DNA from: Ischnura elegans
Lineage: Eukaryota; Arthropoda; Insecta; Odonata; Coenagrionidae
Assembly (NCBI RefSeq): GCF_921293095.1
Contig: NC_060259.1
Location: forward strand, 7,254,001 to 7,318,000
Length of the DNA stretch: 64,000 nucleotides
Reading direction: 5' to 3'
Shown: positions 34,697 through 45,557 of the stretch, one piece after another
How the letters are laid out: every line of letters begins with the position of its first letter
Position numbering within the stretch: the stretch's first letter is position 1
Program-made: the position numbers and the translations under genes
Notes under the pieces: generated by a model
Database searches by the model: none
What the model was told of the DNA's origin: nothing
Seen by the model: the letters and a program-made list of their open reading frames with translations, nothing else

Positions 34697-35263
34697 TAGA
34701 CATCCGTGAATTTTGCGAGACGCGATATCACGAAATAACGCGAAATTACACGAAATCGGTAAATAAAAACCAAATTTCGCGTTATTAGGTGTATTAGCAA
34801 AAACATCACATCTAATGAGGCATAATCTAAAGGCTAAGACTAAGGCGTTCATTGTTTAAAGCTGCCAACGTTCATTTGCTCAATCTCATTATGATTCCAT
34901 GGTCAATTGGCTCGTTTAGTCTCGCGCATAACGCATCCACGTAATATCGCGCACTGTAGTGATTTCGCCGCCAGAATTTGCTGTTAAAATTATCACAGCT
35001 TCTCTCTTCGATTCCCATGTATCAATCCTGAAATATTTAGAATGAGGCGCTTTCTCACCTGAAGAATTAGATATTATGAATTAAAAATGTGTGGAAAGAA
35101 ATTTAACGCGGCCGCCAAAGAGGGGAAATACAAGCTCACGCGCCCGGTACCTGTCAATGCCGAGCAGTAATTCCGATGACTCACCGCGACAGTGGCGCAG
35201 CGAGGGGGATTTTTGGGGTTAAAACCCCCCCAGGGCTCAGAGAAATTTTTAAATTTAATCAAT

Positions 35264-38200
35264 TTTACTTAATGCTCGCGGCTGAGCTTAAAGCCACCGA
35301 GTGCGTCCACCGGGTTGCGGATGGTGGGTCGACCTTTAGATATAGAGGTTAGCTGCGAGATAAGCGAGGTCTCTCGTCGAATAAGCAGTCGTGGACAAAA
35401 AGCGGCGGTGTTCTGAGGGGGTATTGGGCTACCCTTGGGTAAGGTAGACCATTTAAAAGATACCAAAACCTGTGAAGATACCATGACTTGGCGACTGGGG
35501 GCCGCCAACAATTATGCCTCTCATCACCCGGGGGAGAGGGCAGCAGCTCTCCTTCACATGTACGAAGGTGGAGACCATACTGGTCGGTACAGCAACACAC
35601 ATTCCATTACGGGCGTGGTAACATTTACTTTAATGGCTGTAGTACTGCGACGTGGAAGGCAAGGGTAAACCACCACATTATCATCCCGAGGAGTCACAGC
35701 TACTCCACTCAATTTATATAATGACATGATGGAATTCTCTCGGGTAAAATATTCCGGAGGTAAACTAGTCCCCCATTCGGATCTCCGGGCGGGGACTACT
35801 CGAGAGGGTATATCGGTCAAACGAGATAGAATGTTATGGATAGGAACATGGAACGTCAGATCACTTCGTACCTGCGGTAAGCTAGAGAACTTGAAGGTGG
35901 AGATGCGAAGAATGAACCTCGATGTATAAGGCATCAGCGAAATGAAGTGGCCCCAGGAAGGAGACTTTTGGAGTGGAAGCTTCAGAATGATACACACGGG
36001 ATCGCTACATGGTAATGCTGGAGTAGGCATAATGCTTAGAAAGAGCACCGGGATGCGTGTTAAAAGCTACCTGCAGTTTAATGAAAGGATAGTAATGGTG
36101 AAGATAGATACTAAACCCGTAGCTACTGTAGTGGTACAGGTTTACATGCCTACATCAGATTATGAAGACAAAGAAGTAGAAGATGTCTACCAATATATAG
36201 CGGAAGTTATCAAGCAGGTAAGAGGGGAAGAAAATCTTATTATTTTAGGTGACTGGAACGCCGTCGTAGGCGAAGGTCAAGATGGAAAAATAACTGGGAA
36301 ATATGGGTTGGGTAACCGAAATGAAAGAGGAGAAATGCTACTTGAATTCTGCACGGAGCACAGGCTAGTGGTTGCCAACACTTCATTCAAAAATCCCCTG
36401 CGAAGAAGATACACGTGGAAGATGCCAGGAGACCGTAGAAGATTCCAAATCGACTACATTCTAGTGAAACAAAGATTCAGGAACCAGGTGAAGGACTGCA
36501 AAAGTTATCCAGGGGCAGATGTCGATAGTGACCATAACTTAGTTATGATGAAATGCCACCTTAAATTTAAAAAGTTGAAGAAAGCCGTGAAAAACATATG
36601 GCAGGTTTAAAAATTGAGGGAGGTTCAGCATCAACTGGCTTTTAAAGAGGCTGTAGAAAATAAAATAGGGGAGGATACGACCAACAAACCAATGGAAGAG
36701 AGTTGGAAAACCATTAGAAGTGGTCTGCAGGTGGCAGCTGAGGAAGTTCTTGGTAAAAGAAGATTCGTTATGAAAAAACCATGGATCACGCAGGAAATAT
36801 TAGATCTCATTGAAGAAAGACGAAAATACAAGGCTGCGAAAACAGAGGAAGGACAGAATCGTTACAAGAGAATAAGGAACGAAATATGTCGTAAAGCGCG
36901 GAAGGCTAGAGAAACGTGGATGAAAAGCATTTGCGAAGACGTGCAAAACAATCTTAAACATGGAAAATTAGAGGCCGCTTATAGGATAGTGAGGAACCAC
37001 TTTAAGGAAAGGGGCGTAAGATGTAATACCCTTAGGGACAAAAATGGAGAACTATTGATTGAAAACGAAGAAAAAGGGAAGAGATGCAAGGAATATCTGG
37101 AAGATTTGTACAAAGGAAGTCGCCTCAGAATGAATGCTATCGAAAACGAGAGGGAAGTGGATGCCGATGACATGGGAGCCCCAATTTTAAGATCGGAATT
37201 TGATGCGGCTGTAAGAGACCTCAGGATAAATAAAGCATCTGGCATTGATGACATTCCTGCAGAACTAATCAAAAATTCAGGAGAGAAGACGTTGAACCAG
37301 CTATACAAAATCATTAGTGAAATGTATACGACAGGTGAGATACCAAAGGATTTCGAGAGGAACATTATAATCCCTATTCCTAAGAAGAAAAGAGCGGAGA
37401 AGTGCGAAGATTTTAGGACATAAGCCTTACTACACATGCATCAAAGATACTGACAAGGATCATCTATAGAAGAATAGAACGAAAAGCAGAAGAGTACTTG
37501 GATGAGGACCAATTTGGATTCAGAAAAAACAAAGGCACAAGGGAAGCAATATTGGCCCTAAGACTGCTCATAGAAAAGAGAATGGAAAAGAACAAGCCAA
37601 CATTCGTTGCGTTTGTGGACTTAGAGAAAGCATTTGACAACGTGGATTGGAGCACAATGCTTGGGATCCTAAAGGAAATTGGGGTTCTTTATAATGACAG
37701 AAGAATCATCCACAGTTTATACAAAAACGAAGTAGCCGTGATAAAATCAGGGCCCAGCTGTGAAGAAGCAAGAATTAGGAAATGAGTGCGACAAGGCTGT
37801 ACACTGTCACCCGTAATTTTCAACGTTTACATTGAAAAACCATTAATGAAATCAAAGAAAAGGAATTGGGAGTGAATATCCATGGAGAAAAAATTTGCAT
37901 GCTAAGATTTGCCGATGACATAGCCGTTATAGCAGAAACAGAGAAGGATTTGAAAAAATATTCTGATGATATGGGTAGGGTAATGAGTAGATATCAACTG
38001 AAAATAAGCATGAAGAAAACCAAGATCTTAGTATGCAGCAGAAGAGAAGAAGTCAAGACCAACATTAAAATAGGGAGGCAAAAACTGATAGAGGTGGATG
38101 AATTCTGTTATTTGGGAAGCAAGATAACTAGTGATGGGAGAAGCAAGAAAGAAATTATCAGCAGAATAGCCCAGGCAAAGAGAGCATTCCACCAAAAGAG

Positions 38201-38702
38201 AGACCTGCTTACAGCGGAAAACTTAAATATGGAAGTAAAGAAACAATTCATGAGAACCTGCATCTGGAGTATGCTCCTATACGGAAGTGAGGCATGGACA
38301 ATGATCGCAGCGGAGAAAGCAAGGATAGAGGCCTTTGAAATGTGGTGCTACCGAAGAATGATGATAATCAAATGGATCGACCGAGTTAGTAACGAGGAAG
38401 TCCTAAGAAGGGTAGGAGAGAAGAGAAGCCTCATGAAAACCTTAACAAGAAGACGGAACAACCTTATAGGCCACATCTTGAGACATGATGGCCTGATGAA
38501 GACAATCGTCGAAGGGCAAGTGGAAGGCAAGAATGGAAAAGGAAGACCCCGAACAAAATATATGGAACAAGTAAAGAGAGATGTGAAAGAGAAGAAATAC
38601 GTAGGTGTGAAAAGATTAGCTGATAGGAGAACTGAGTGGAGAGCTGCGTCAAACCAATCCTAGGATTGTTGACCAGTGATGATGATGATGATTTACTTAA
38701 TG
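35264..38702 (+). mobile_element. Full-length RTE/BovB-like LINE with 11-bp TSD
   Basis: The element is 35275-38691, 3.4 kb, the usual RTE size. TTTACTTAATG flanks it at 35264-35274 and 38692-38702. The 3' end is a GATGATGATGAT microsatellite, as in RTE elements, with no poly-A. The single ORF covers endonuclease and reverse transcriptase. The 5' region (35275-35725) is presumably its UTR and promoter. It sits inside the MITE. Confidence 0.93.
35726..38663 (+). pseudogene. RTE endonuclease-reverse transcriptase, nearly intact but broken
   Basis: AP-type endonuclease: MLWIGTWNVRSLRTCGK, GISEMKW, VVVQVYMPTSDY, ILGDWNAVVGEGQDG, RRYTWKMPGDRRRFQIDYI, DVDSDHNLVMMKC (35829-36570). Reverse transcriptase: NKASGIDDIPAELIK (about 37230), EDQFGFRKNKGTREA (about 37505), FVDLEKAFDNVDW (about 37612), RQGCTLSPVIFNVY (about 37790), and the catalytic LRFADDIAVIAE (about 37902) with both aspartates. 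The C-terminal region has SMLLYGSEAWTM and a GKGRPRTKYMEQVK end. I see five lesions: stops at 35927, 36608 and 37783, and frameshifts near 37420 and 37850. Such proteins are often annotated as craniofacial development protein 2-like. Recently dead. Confidence 0.92.
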
Positions 38703-38915
38703 GATTAGTATTACTTATACAAAAGCCTTAGGAATAATCAAATATCCCTCAGAAAGCCATAAAACTCGCCATTTGGAACCATTAATCTTAAAAATTTTCT
38801 GGAATAGGGCCCCCGCAACTCCCACTTACCTTGGCGGGTATTCCATACCCCAAGACCCCATAGTATTAGTTGCACCTAAAACCCCCCCTAGCCTTAATTT
38901 TTGGCTGTGCCCATG

Positions 38916-39812
38916 CATCGCGACGCATTAGACAGCATTATTGTAGGTGGGTCAAATGTAACCATTTCGTTGATTTAAACACGGCCACTGGCTGGGACCG
39001 GGCTGCCGTTCACGCCACTGCCCACAGCATGGCAGAGAGTTGTCTCGTCTGAAAGCGGCCTGAATTTCACGGCGTCGTGACGTGAACAAGTCCTTTCGTC
39101 AGAAAGTGGCCTCAATGTAGCACTGCCTTATTTCACGCCGTAGACGGCGCACCGTCGGGCCGAATTGAAATGGGCGTTGTGGTGACCACGGCGGCCGTCA
39201 ATGTTGCGATTCGCTTCGTTTAAAGACATCCATAGACACGTATGGTTATTTTATTGCACAAAGCACTAGCAGTAGGGGGAAGGGAAGGAAGGAACAGAAA
39301 GGGTAGGAGGAGAGGGGATTCTCCTCATTAGCGGACGGATCGTTGGATATTCGGCTCTCCACTGAGCTAAAATGCAAAAAAAATCATTTCTACATTGACC
39401 AAGTCTTATATCTAATTCTTCAGGCGAGAAAGCGTCTCATTCTAGATGTTTCAGCATCGATAAATGGGAAATAATTTTTCAAGTTTCTTTGAACCCGATT
39501 ATGTTTTGTTAAGTGTGCTTCTTTCACTGCCTTTCCTGACCGATTGGAAACAGCTGTAATCAAAACTAAGCGATTTTGTTGTACCTAACTGCTGTCCTAC
39601 CTTCCCTCAACATCTGGATGAGGGTTATCGAAAGGGAACCTGCGACATTAAACATTTCAGCCAATGTGTAAGTTATACAGTACTACGGTTATACCCTAGC
39701 TACCCAGCACTCAGTTTGAAAACATCATTGGGATAGGTTGAGTTTTGCAGTTGGATTGTTTTTTTATTGCAGTTCCAGCTTTAAATATCGAACAAAGGAT
39801 AGGAATTTTAAA
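38916..39812. other. Interior of the hAT, no gene recognised
   Basis: GC-rich words AAGCGGCCTGAATTTCACGG and AAGTGGCCTCAATG near 39050-39120 form a rough short repeat. GGAACAGAAAGGG-type purine tracts lie at 39270-39320. No open frame worth calling before the BED-finger relic. Confidence 0.35.
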
Positions 39813-40155
39813 ATGCCAAAAGCTAGTGATACTGTTCATACCAGGGCAAGTGAATTCAGCTAAGAAGGATTTTATGTGAAAGACAGAGTATTACTGTGCA
39901 AAGTTTGCAATAAAATATTTTAATTTGAAATATGTGACACTTTGTTAAAGCACATCAGTAGTGATACACATAAACTTGCGAAAGAAAGGGGATCCGCAAA
40001 ACGACTGCTATCATTTGAACACACAGTCACTCAGTCAAAGAAAGGGAAGGAGGAGCTTGTTGTTGCTACTACAGAAGCATTTTTAAAGGCTTTATTTAGT
40101 GTAGAGAAACTTGACAATGCAAAAATTCTGGAATGGCTCTCGAAGTATACACATA
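39813..40155 (+). pseudogene. BED-finger hAT protein fragment (CGGBP1-like)
   Basis: Starting at MPKASDTVHTRASEF, the frame reads EGFYVKDRVLLCKVCNKIF (one stop before, one after) and DTLLKHISSDTHK, a C-x2-C...H-x5-H BED zinc finger. LLSFEHTVTQSKKG and ATTEAFLKALFSVEKLDN follow, with an ILEWLSKY segment. This order is the N-terminus of the CGGBP1-like/hAT transposase group, in which the BED finger binds DNA. The catalytic and dimerisation parts are missing before the hAT's right TIR. It therefore looks like the 5' exon of a transposase in a deleted hAT. Confidence 0.65.
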
Positions 40156-40494
40156 TAAGGTTGTGGGGATTTGCCGTTTGCCGATCGTATTCACCAAGAG
40201 TACATACTTGAACCATTCATATACCTTGAACCAATATAAGTTAAACCATTTCTTTCATTTAGTTTTATCAGATATTGTGTACAATTAAATTGTGTTAACT
40301 GTTATGTAAAATGCTCAATAAAAGTATAAGTATTCATGAAACGTGTACCATGAAACAATAAAATGCCTATAAAAGTGGGAAAATTGTAGCATTATAATAA
40401 CACCGCCAAGATTTTCTATAACACCGAAATCACATGGTTTTAAAACGAATTTTAGCACAAAATACAACCACTTTCACGGACCTCTACCTATTGG

Positions 40495-40664
40495 TCACCG
40501 GTGCCTGTGGCGCACATGGCACAGAGCAGAAGTCAGCCGTGATCAGTTGATTCACCGGGCGGTACGTTGTAAGACACAGTGTACTGTACGTCTTAAGAGT
40601 CAATAAATTTAACTTCATTGAAAGTCTGATATTAATTTAAAGGTGATTAGATTAAATCACAACA
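40495..40664 (+). mobile_element. Gypsy-1 5' LTR, remaining part
   Basis: TCACCGGTGCCTGTGGCGCA through GATTAAATCACAACA matches 58497-58666 of the 3' LTR closely. It ends in ACA as LTRs do. A TAATAAATTT-like signal (near 40600, GTCAATAAATTTAAC) may be the polyadenylation region. Confidence 0.9.
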
Positions 40665-40678
40665 TGGTGTCAGTTGTG
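40665..40678 (+). other. Gypsy-1 primer binding site
   Basis: TGGTGTCAGTTGTG directly follows the 5' LTR; it starts with TGG, the complement of a tRNA CCA end. The tRNA cannot be named from sequence alone. Confidence 0.7.
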
Positions 40679-40704
40679 TACAAGGATCGACAATTAGTTA
40701 CAAC

Positions 40705-41895
40705 ATGAGAGAAATCGGCCAAATAAGTCAGTTGTACCAAGGCGGAAAAGGCGAAAACCGTGTACAGTTAAATGGTATTCACGAATCGTCCTATGACGGT
40801 GACATCGTTGGAAATTGGATAAAGTGGAAGCAAAAATTTAAGCTTTATTTAAAAGCGAGTAGGTCAAGAAGAGAAGAGGTCGAGAAGAGGAAAGTATCCC
40901 TGCTACTTCATTTCATTGGGGATAAAGGTCTTGAGATATATAACTCCTTCAATTTGTCGGATGAGGACAGCGAAAAATTGGAGAGAATAATTGAATCATT
41001 TGATCGCCACTTTGTTCCGGAGAGAAACCTTACGGTTGAAAGGCATAAATTTTTCACACATGTTCAAGGTGAATCAGAATCCATCAATGCCTTTGTAACT
41101 GGTCTGACCAATTTAAGTATATCTTGTGAATTTGGTGATCTTCAAGATAGTCTACTCAAAGATATTTTGATTTGTGGTTTATCGGAGACTTTTGCATATG
41201 TTAAGCAGAGTCTATTGAGAGAAGAGGAGTTGGACTTAAAGAGGGGTCTTAATATTTGTAAGGCCGCTGAACTCTCTGCCAAACAGGTCCAGATCATTGA
41301 GAATAAAGTATCCATGCTGCAGCAAGCAGTCCACAGCATCTGCAGTCGACAACATTCCACGCACGCTGGGTAGAAGAACGGTGGCCCGACATCACCGAGA
41401 ACTTCTTGGTAGAAGAAGTGTGGTAGATGTGGACGTTATCATGACCCAAATCCAAACAAGTGTTCAGCCTTTGGGGAGAGATGTCGTATCTGTCACAAAA
41501 TGAATCATTCAGCGAAATTCTGCAGAACTGTAAAATCTGTAGACGAGATTGAACTGAATTCCCGAGTTGATAATGAGCATAGTGATAGTATGCCTTCTCA
41601 TATAAGTTCATTTCAGATATGCGAGGTGAAGAGTAGAGGAAATGATCCCAAAATTTGGATGATACCTGTACAATTTGGTAAAGAAATTGTTGAATTTAAG
41701 CTAGATACAGGTGCAGAAACTGATGTGATATCTGTAAGTGCTGCTAAGAGAGCTGGAGCTAATGTGAAACCAATACTTGGTAATAATTTTAGACTTCAAA
41801 CTATCAGTGGTGAATTGCTAGACATTCAGGGAACTTGTGAGTTAAAAGGGGTTTTTCCACAAGGTTCTTATGTCATACTTGGGAATCTATTGTAG
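40705..41895 (+). pseudogene. Gypsy-1 gag, zinc knuckle and protease
   Basis: One frame from 40705 to 41895 with two TAG stops, at 41371 and 41410. Gag: WIKWKQKFKLYLKAS, HFIGDKGLEIYNSF, RNLTVERHKFFTHVQGESE, then a C-terminal helix (to about 41370). Zinc knuckle region: KCGRCGRYHDPNPNKCS and CRICHKMNHSAKFC (41420-41523). Aspartic protease: FKLDTGAETDVISVSAAKRA (about 41695-41755). Gag packages the RNA and protease matures the particle. The frame ends at 41895, where pol continues in another frame, so there is also a frameshift. Confidence 0.87.
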
Positions 41896-42412
41896 TGAAA
41901 GAAAATATTCCTCCTATAATAGGAATAGGTACTTGTGTGAAGTATAAATTGATTTCCAATAATGTTAATGAGGTGGAAGTAAAAAGAAGCCAAAGATGTT
42001 TGGTTGAAGAGCTGGGACTAGTTCAACATTCTATGGCTAAAGAGTTTCCTGAGCTATTTAATGGGGATATAGGATGTCTTCCTAATAAATACTCTATTGT
42101 ATGTACTGACTCGAATGTAAGGCCCAGTATTAGTCCTTGCAGGAAAATACCTTTTTCAATTGTTGGCAAATTAGAGAAGGAATTGAAAAACCTAGAAGCT
42201 CAGGGTGTCATTTGTAAAATATATTTGTGGAACTATACTATACTGAAGTGAATACTACAGTGGAACCTACAGAATGGGTTAATCCTATTTTTATAGTACA
42301 GAAAAAAGATGGTAATCTGAGAATACGTTTAGATCCAAGACACTTGTACAGGGCAATTTTAAGACCACGATATAAGTTTCCCATATTAGAAGACATTTCA
42401 GCAAAGCTAAGT
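41895..42412 (+). pseudogene. Gypsy-1 reverse transcriptase, N-terminal part
   Basis: After MKENIPPIIGIGTCVKYKL the frame contains a linker to LPNKYSIVCTDSNVRPSISP and a GKLEKELKNLEAQGVI segment. After a frameshift near 42230 it continues PTEWVNPIFIVQKKDGNLRI, RLDPRHLYRAILRPRYKFPI and LEDISAKLS. These are the fingers of a Ty3/Gypsy RT. The frame is broken at 42412 by Copia-2 and resumes at 50404 with CYYSILDASSGFY. Confidence 0.88.
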
Positions 42413-42561
42413 TGTATTTCGTTAATATTCTTATTATTTGATATTTAAGAAGCCGTACAGATACAACCATTACAAGAACTTAATCAACAACAACAACAAT
42501 TTTACATCGTAACATGGCTACCCATAAACATCAAACACACGAGAAATTGCATACTCTAACA
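42413..42561 (-). mobile_element. Copia-2 3' LTR
   Basis: On the plus strand it begins TGTATTTCGTTAATATTC and ends CTCTAACA. Adjacent inside is the purine tract GAGGAGGAG (read on the minus strand), the plus-strand primer. Confidence 0.9.
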
Positions 42562-42639
42562 CTCCTCCTCAATTTCTCATTCATCTATACCCTTATCTTT
42601 TAATTTTATTCATTTAACACAATAGACAACTTTACGTCA

Positions 42640-43166
42640 TTAACCTTCAGTCAAACCAGGTTCTGCTCTGTGTTTTGAAAATGATGTATATGGTAATCCT
42701 TTGGTGAAAATGTCTGCTACTTGACAATCAGTAGGTATACACTGAACATCTAACAACCTCTTATTGACTAATTCTCTTACAAAATTATATTTTACATCAA
42801 TATGCTTCATTCTCTTTTGATCCCATTTTGACAAAGAATTAATACAAGCTTGATTATCCTCATATAAAACAATTGGATGTTTCACCTGAATTTTCAATTC
42901 AACTAGTAAATTATACAACCAAAGCAGTTCTGTAGTAGCTGAAGCTAGGGCATAAAACTCAGCTTCAGTAGATGAAAGTGCAACTGTGCGCTGTTTTCTT
43001 GAAGCCCAAACAACTGCATCTCCATAAACTTTGAAAACATAGCCTGACACAGACTTTCTATCATTATGATTAGCATAGTCTGCATCAGCATATCCAACAA
43101 CATTGCTATCATTAAGACCTTTGAAGAACAACCCATAGTTCTTAGTTCCTTTTAAATAACACAGTA
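42640..43166 (-). pseudogene. Copia-2 RNase H domain
   Basis: On the minus strand: GVLCYLKGTKNYGLFFKG, VGYADADYANHNDRKSVSGY, VWASRKQRTVALSSTEAEFY, IVLYEDNQACINSL and RMKHIDVKYNFVREL, ending VADIFTKGLP. This is a complete Copia RNase H with its catalytic acidic residues. The 5' side is cut at 43167 by a Tigger element; the preceding residues WSGLKRV lie beyond it at about 44892. Inactive only because the whole pol is disrupted. Confidence 0.92.
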
Positions 43167-44891
43167 CACCCATGTCTCGTATAGCGCAAGGGATGTGTTC
43201 CTTGGGGTCTTTGCGCTATACGAATTTGCGTTATACGAGAGCGTTTTAACATTGAGAAGATAGGGATGCGTTCCTGGTAGCATAGGTCCTGGGTATTGAA
43301 TTTCCTCTAAAACATATATATTCCCATAAATAGCCTTAGAAAACATTAATTATATAAATGTTTATAGTTTAAAACATCTTTAAAGATAGTATGCACGCAT
43401 TTGAAGACTTTTATTCACGTTAAAAAAATTCTTACGTGCTTTTGAAATTCCCTCCTGTCGTGCGGGTGGGCTAACATCTGCTATCTCAGGGGTTCGTAAT
43501 GCATTGCCGGCAGTTGACGATTTTTCAAACCAGTCTAAAAACCTCTATTGTGTCACCCACGCCCTTTTGTCGCTCATCGAAATGACAGGCAAATGCTACT
43601 TTGAATGCCATTTCATAGCTAGCGGAGTTTAAGAATGATAAATCATTTTCATTTGAAGTCCTCCGAGTCATTAGCAGCTACGTGAAACAGTCTTTAAATG
43701 CCTTGAAACCTGACCCAGGTTTTCCTTCCCTGAAAATGAATGAACGAGAATGCATTCTTTTCCCAAAGAATATCGTCTCGTCAACACTAAAAACTAGTTG
43801 AGGGGGAAAGGAGCCACTTTCAATCACAGCTTGGAGTTCATCAGAAAATGTTGGGGTGACTGCGCTATCAACACTTGCAGATTCACCTGATATCGCCGCA
43901 CTGAAAATACCTGCTTGCCGTTTAAATTCTGGAACCAACCGGAGCTTTCACTAAATGTCTCGGAGCGATTACCACTCTCGTCTTTTTGCACAGATTCACT
44001 ATGAACTTTCCGTATGTGTAGACCGCTTGGTTGAAGTTGGTGCGGCTGAGGTCACAGATGTTTTAACTTCGTCTTTATTCAGAATAAGGCATCGTGCGTT
44101 TAAACTTCCGCGCAATATCGCTTTGATGTTCTCCATTTTCAAAGCAATTGACCTATATCAATTTCTCTTCAGGGTTTATGGTTTTTCTTGATAAATTCTT
44201 GATTTTTCTACCCGAATTCCTATTTTTTGCCATTTTATCTTGGTTTTTACTCTGCATGGCTATATCGACATCACCTTCTACTGCTGAACTGTATTCTTGA
44301 GACGCAGAGGGCCTATGACTGCGGGGTGGGGAACGAAGCTATTGTGTTTGAGACTCTACAGCGGACCCTCTTATATGTTGATGCTATTCATGCGCAACTC
44401 GGCCACTGCTCCATTTCTCCCCCGTGAATACCGATGACCTTGAAGGCTTAAGCGTTGACCCTCTACCTGGAAGTCAATCGCCCGATAACCTATGACGGCA
44501 AAAATTACGTCTCAACCAGTATTGCTTAAAAAAACTCATTTCCACTAGCCCCACGCTTAATTAATGATCTAAATTAACTCATTCTGTTAAGGAGACGAGA
44601 TAAATTACTTCGGTAGGCCGGCTATCTGGACCCAATGACGAGTAATACTTTTGGCCATTGCACAGCAATGGATTTCGATTAATATATAAACAAAAAAGAA
44701 GATTTGAGGCAAGCAATAATATTAATATGCGTAAAATGATAGAAATTTTGTGTGTACTTAGCGCAAGTTCACGTTTTATCACGAGAGCGTTTAAGATTTT
44801 TGATTAGGCTACACTGCGTTGCAATGTTTCCCCGAGGAACAACTTTGCGCTATATCGAAATCGAAATTGCGCTATACGAGACATGGGTGTA
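43165..44891. mobile_element. Tigger (pogo) element inside Copia-2, TA TSD
   Basis: The element is 43167-44889. The ends CACCCATGTCTCGTATAGCG and its reverse complement form a TIR of about 23 bp, flanked by TA on both sides. The resemblance to Tigger ends (ACCTCG...GCGC) and the transposase relic inside support a pogo/Tigger assignment. It splits LKRV from GVLCYLKGT in the Copia frame. Confidence 0.9.
43678..43960 (-). pseudogene. Tigger transposase fragment
   Basis: The minus-strand frame reads LVPEFKRQAGIF and SGESASVDSAV, corresponding to the end of the Tc5-type helix-turn-helix (W..RFK.R.GI...GE.AS.D). Then come ELQAVIESGSFPPQLVFSVD, ETIFFGKRMHSRSF and GFKAFKDCFT, the start of the DDE_1 domain of Tigger proteins. 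The first catalytic aspartate in VDET is kept. The rest of the catalytic domain is not found, so it is inactive. Confidence 0.82.
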
Positions 44892-45557
44892 CTCGTTTTA
44901 AACCACTCCAAAGAGCTTTAGTGGGTTTGGTCTGATATTGACCATAAAAACTAATTGATGCCGAAATATCTGGCCTTGTTGCTACACATGCATACATAAG
45001 TCCTCCTATCAACTCTCTACATCTATCCATGCAAATGTATTTTGCCCACGGATAATAAACATTATTATTATTATGTTGAATTGGTTCTGATTGAACATCA
45101 CGGAATTTGCCAGATGCCAAAGAAGTATCTCTTGGATTTGCTGTAACCATATTAAATCTCTCAAGTAATTTTTCAATATATTTAGTTTGACTTAGAAACA
45201 TACTTCCCTCTCTTCTTTCTATCCTTATACCCAAGAAATAGTTTAATTCACCAAGATCTCTCATTTGAAATTCTTCCCTTAATTTTCTTACAGTACTCGC
45301 AATTGACACCTTTTCATTACTGGCAACAATTATGTAATCTACATACAACAAAACATAGTCAACAGTAGAGCTTAGACATCTTACATACAAACATTTGTCA
45401 CTTACACATTGCTTATAGTTAAGTTTGGTTATTAACCCATGAAATCTAAAGTTCCACTCCATAGGAGCCTGTTTAAGTCCATGCAATGTTTTCTTTAACT
45501 TACAAATCAAGCCTTCTTTAACTTTCAAACCTTCAGGGAGTATCATGTACATATATA
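44892..45557 (-). pseudogene. Copia-2 reverse transcriptase, C-terminal part
   Basis: On the minus strand: YMYMILPEGLKVKEGLICKL, KTLHGLKQAPMEWN, CLYVRCLSS, YVLLYVDYIIVAS, LREEFQMRDLGELNYFLGIR, LSQTKYIEKLLERFNM and LIGGLMYACVATRPDIS, the standard Copia RT order. The catalytic box is YVDY instead of YVDD, which removes the second active-site aspartate. The frame is cut at both ends by TA-flanked insertions. Confidence 0.92.

Larger units (their letters stand above)
35182..38923 (-). mobile_element. MITE, CAGTGGCGCAGCGAGG family, copy B, split by RTE
   Basis: The element is 35190-38915. The left part (35190-35274) starts CAGTGGCGCAGCGAGG. The right part (38703-38915) ends GGCTGTGCCCATG. Joined, they equal copy A (25979-26296) in the opposite orientation. 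CACCGCGA (35182-35189) and CATCGCGA (38916-38923) form an 8-bp duplication with one difference. It is interrupted by the RTE element. Confidence 0.85.
34689..40494. mobile_element. hAT element inside Gypsy-1 5' LTR, 8-bp TSD
   Basis: The element is 34697-40486, about 5.8 kb. CCTATTGG is present at 34689-34696 and 40487-40494. The left end is TAGACATCCGTGAA and the right end, reversed, TAGAGGTCCGTGAA, a hAT-type TIR. Both flanks are adjacent pieces of one Gypsy LTR, so the boundaries are exact. Inside are a MITE with an RTE (35190-38915) and, near the right end, a BED-finger pseudogene (39813-40155) that is probably the remains of its transposase. Confidence 0.88.

Noticed and set aside
42405..42417. 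Clean 5-bp target duplication for Copia-2
   Set aside because: Flanks read AAGT and GTTC. At best two or three bases are shared, so I state the boundary from the LTR ends and the restored Gypsy frame instead.
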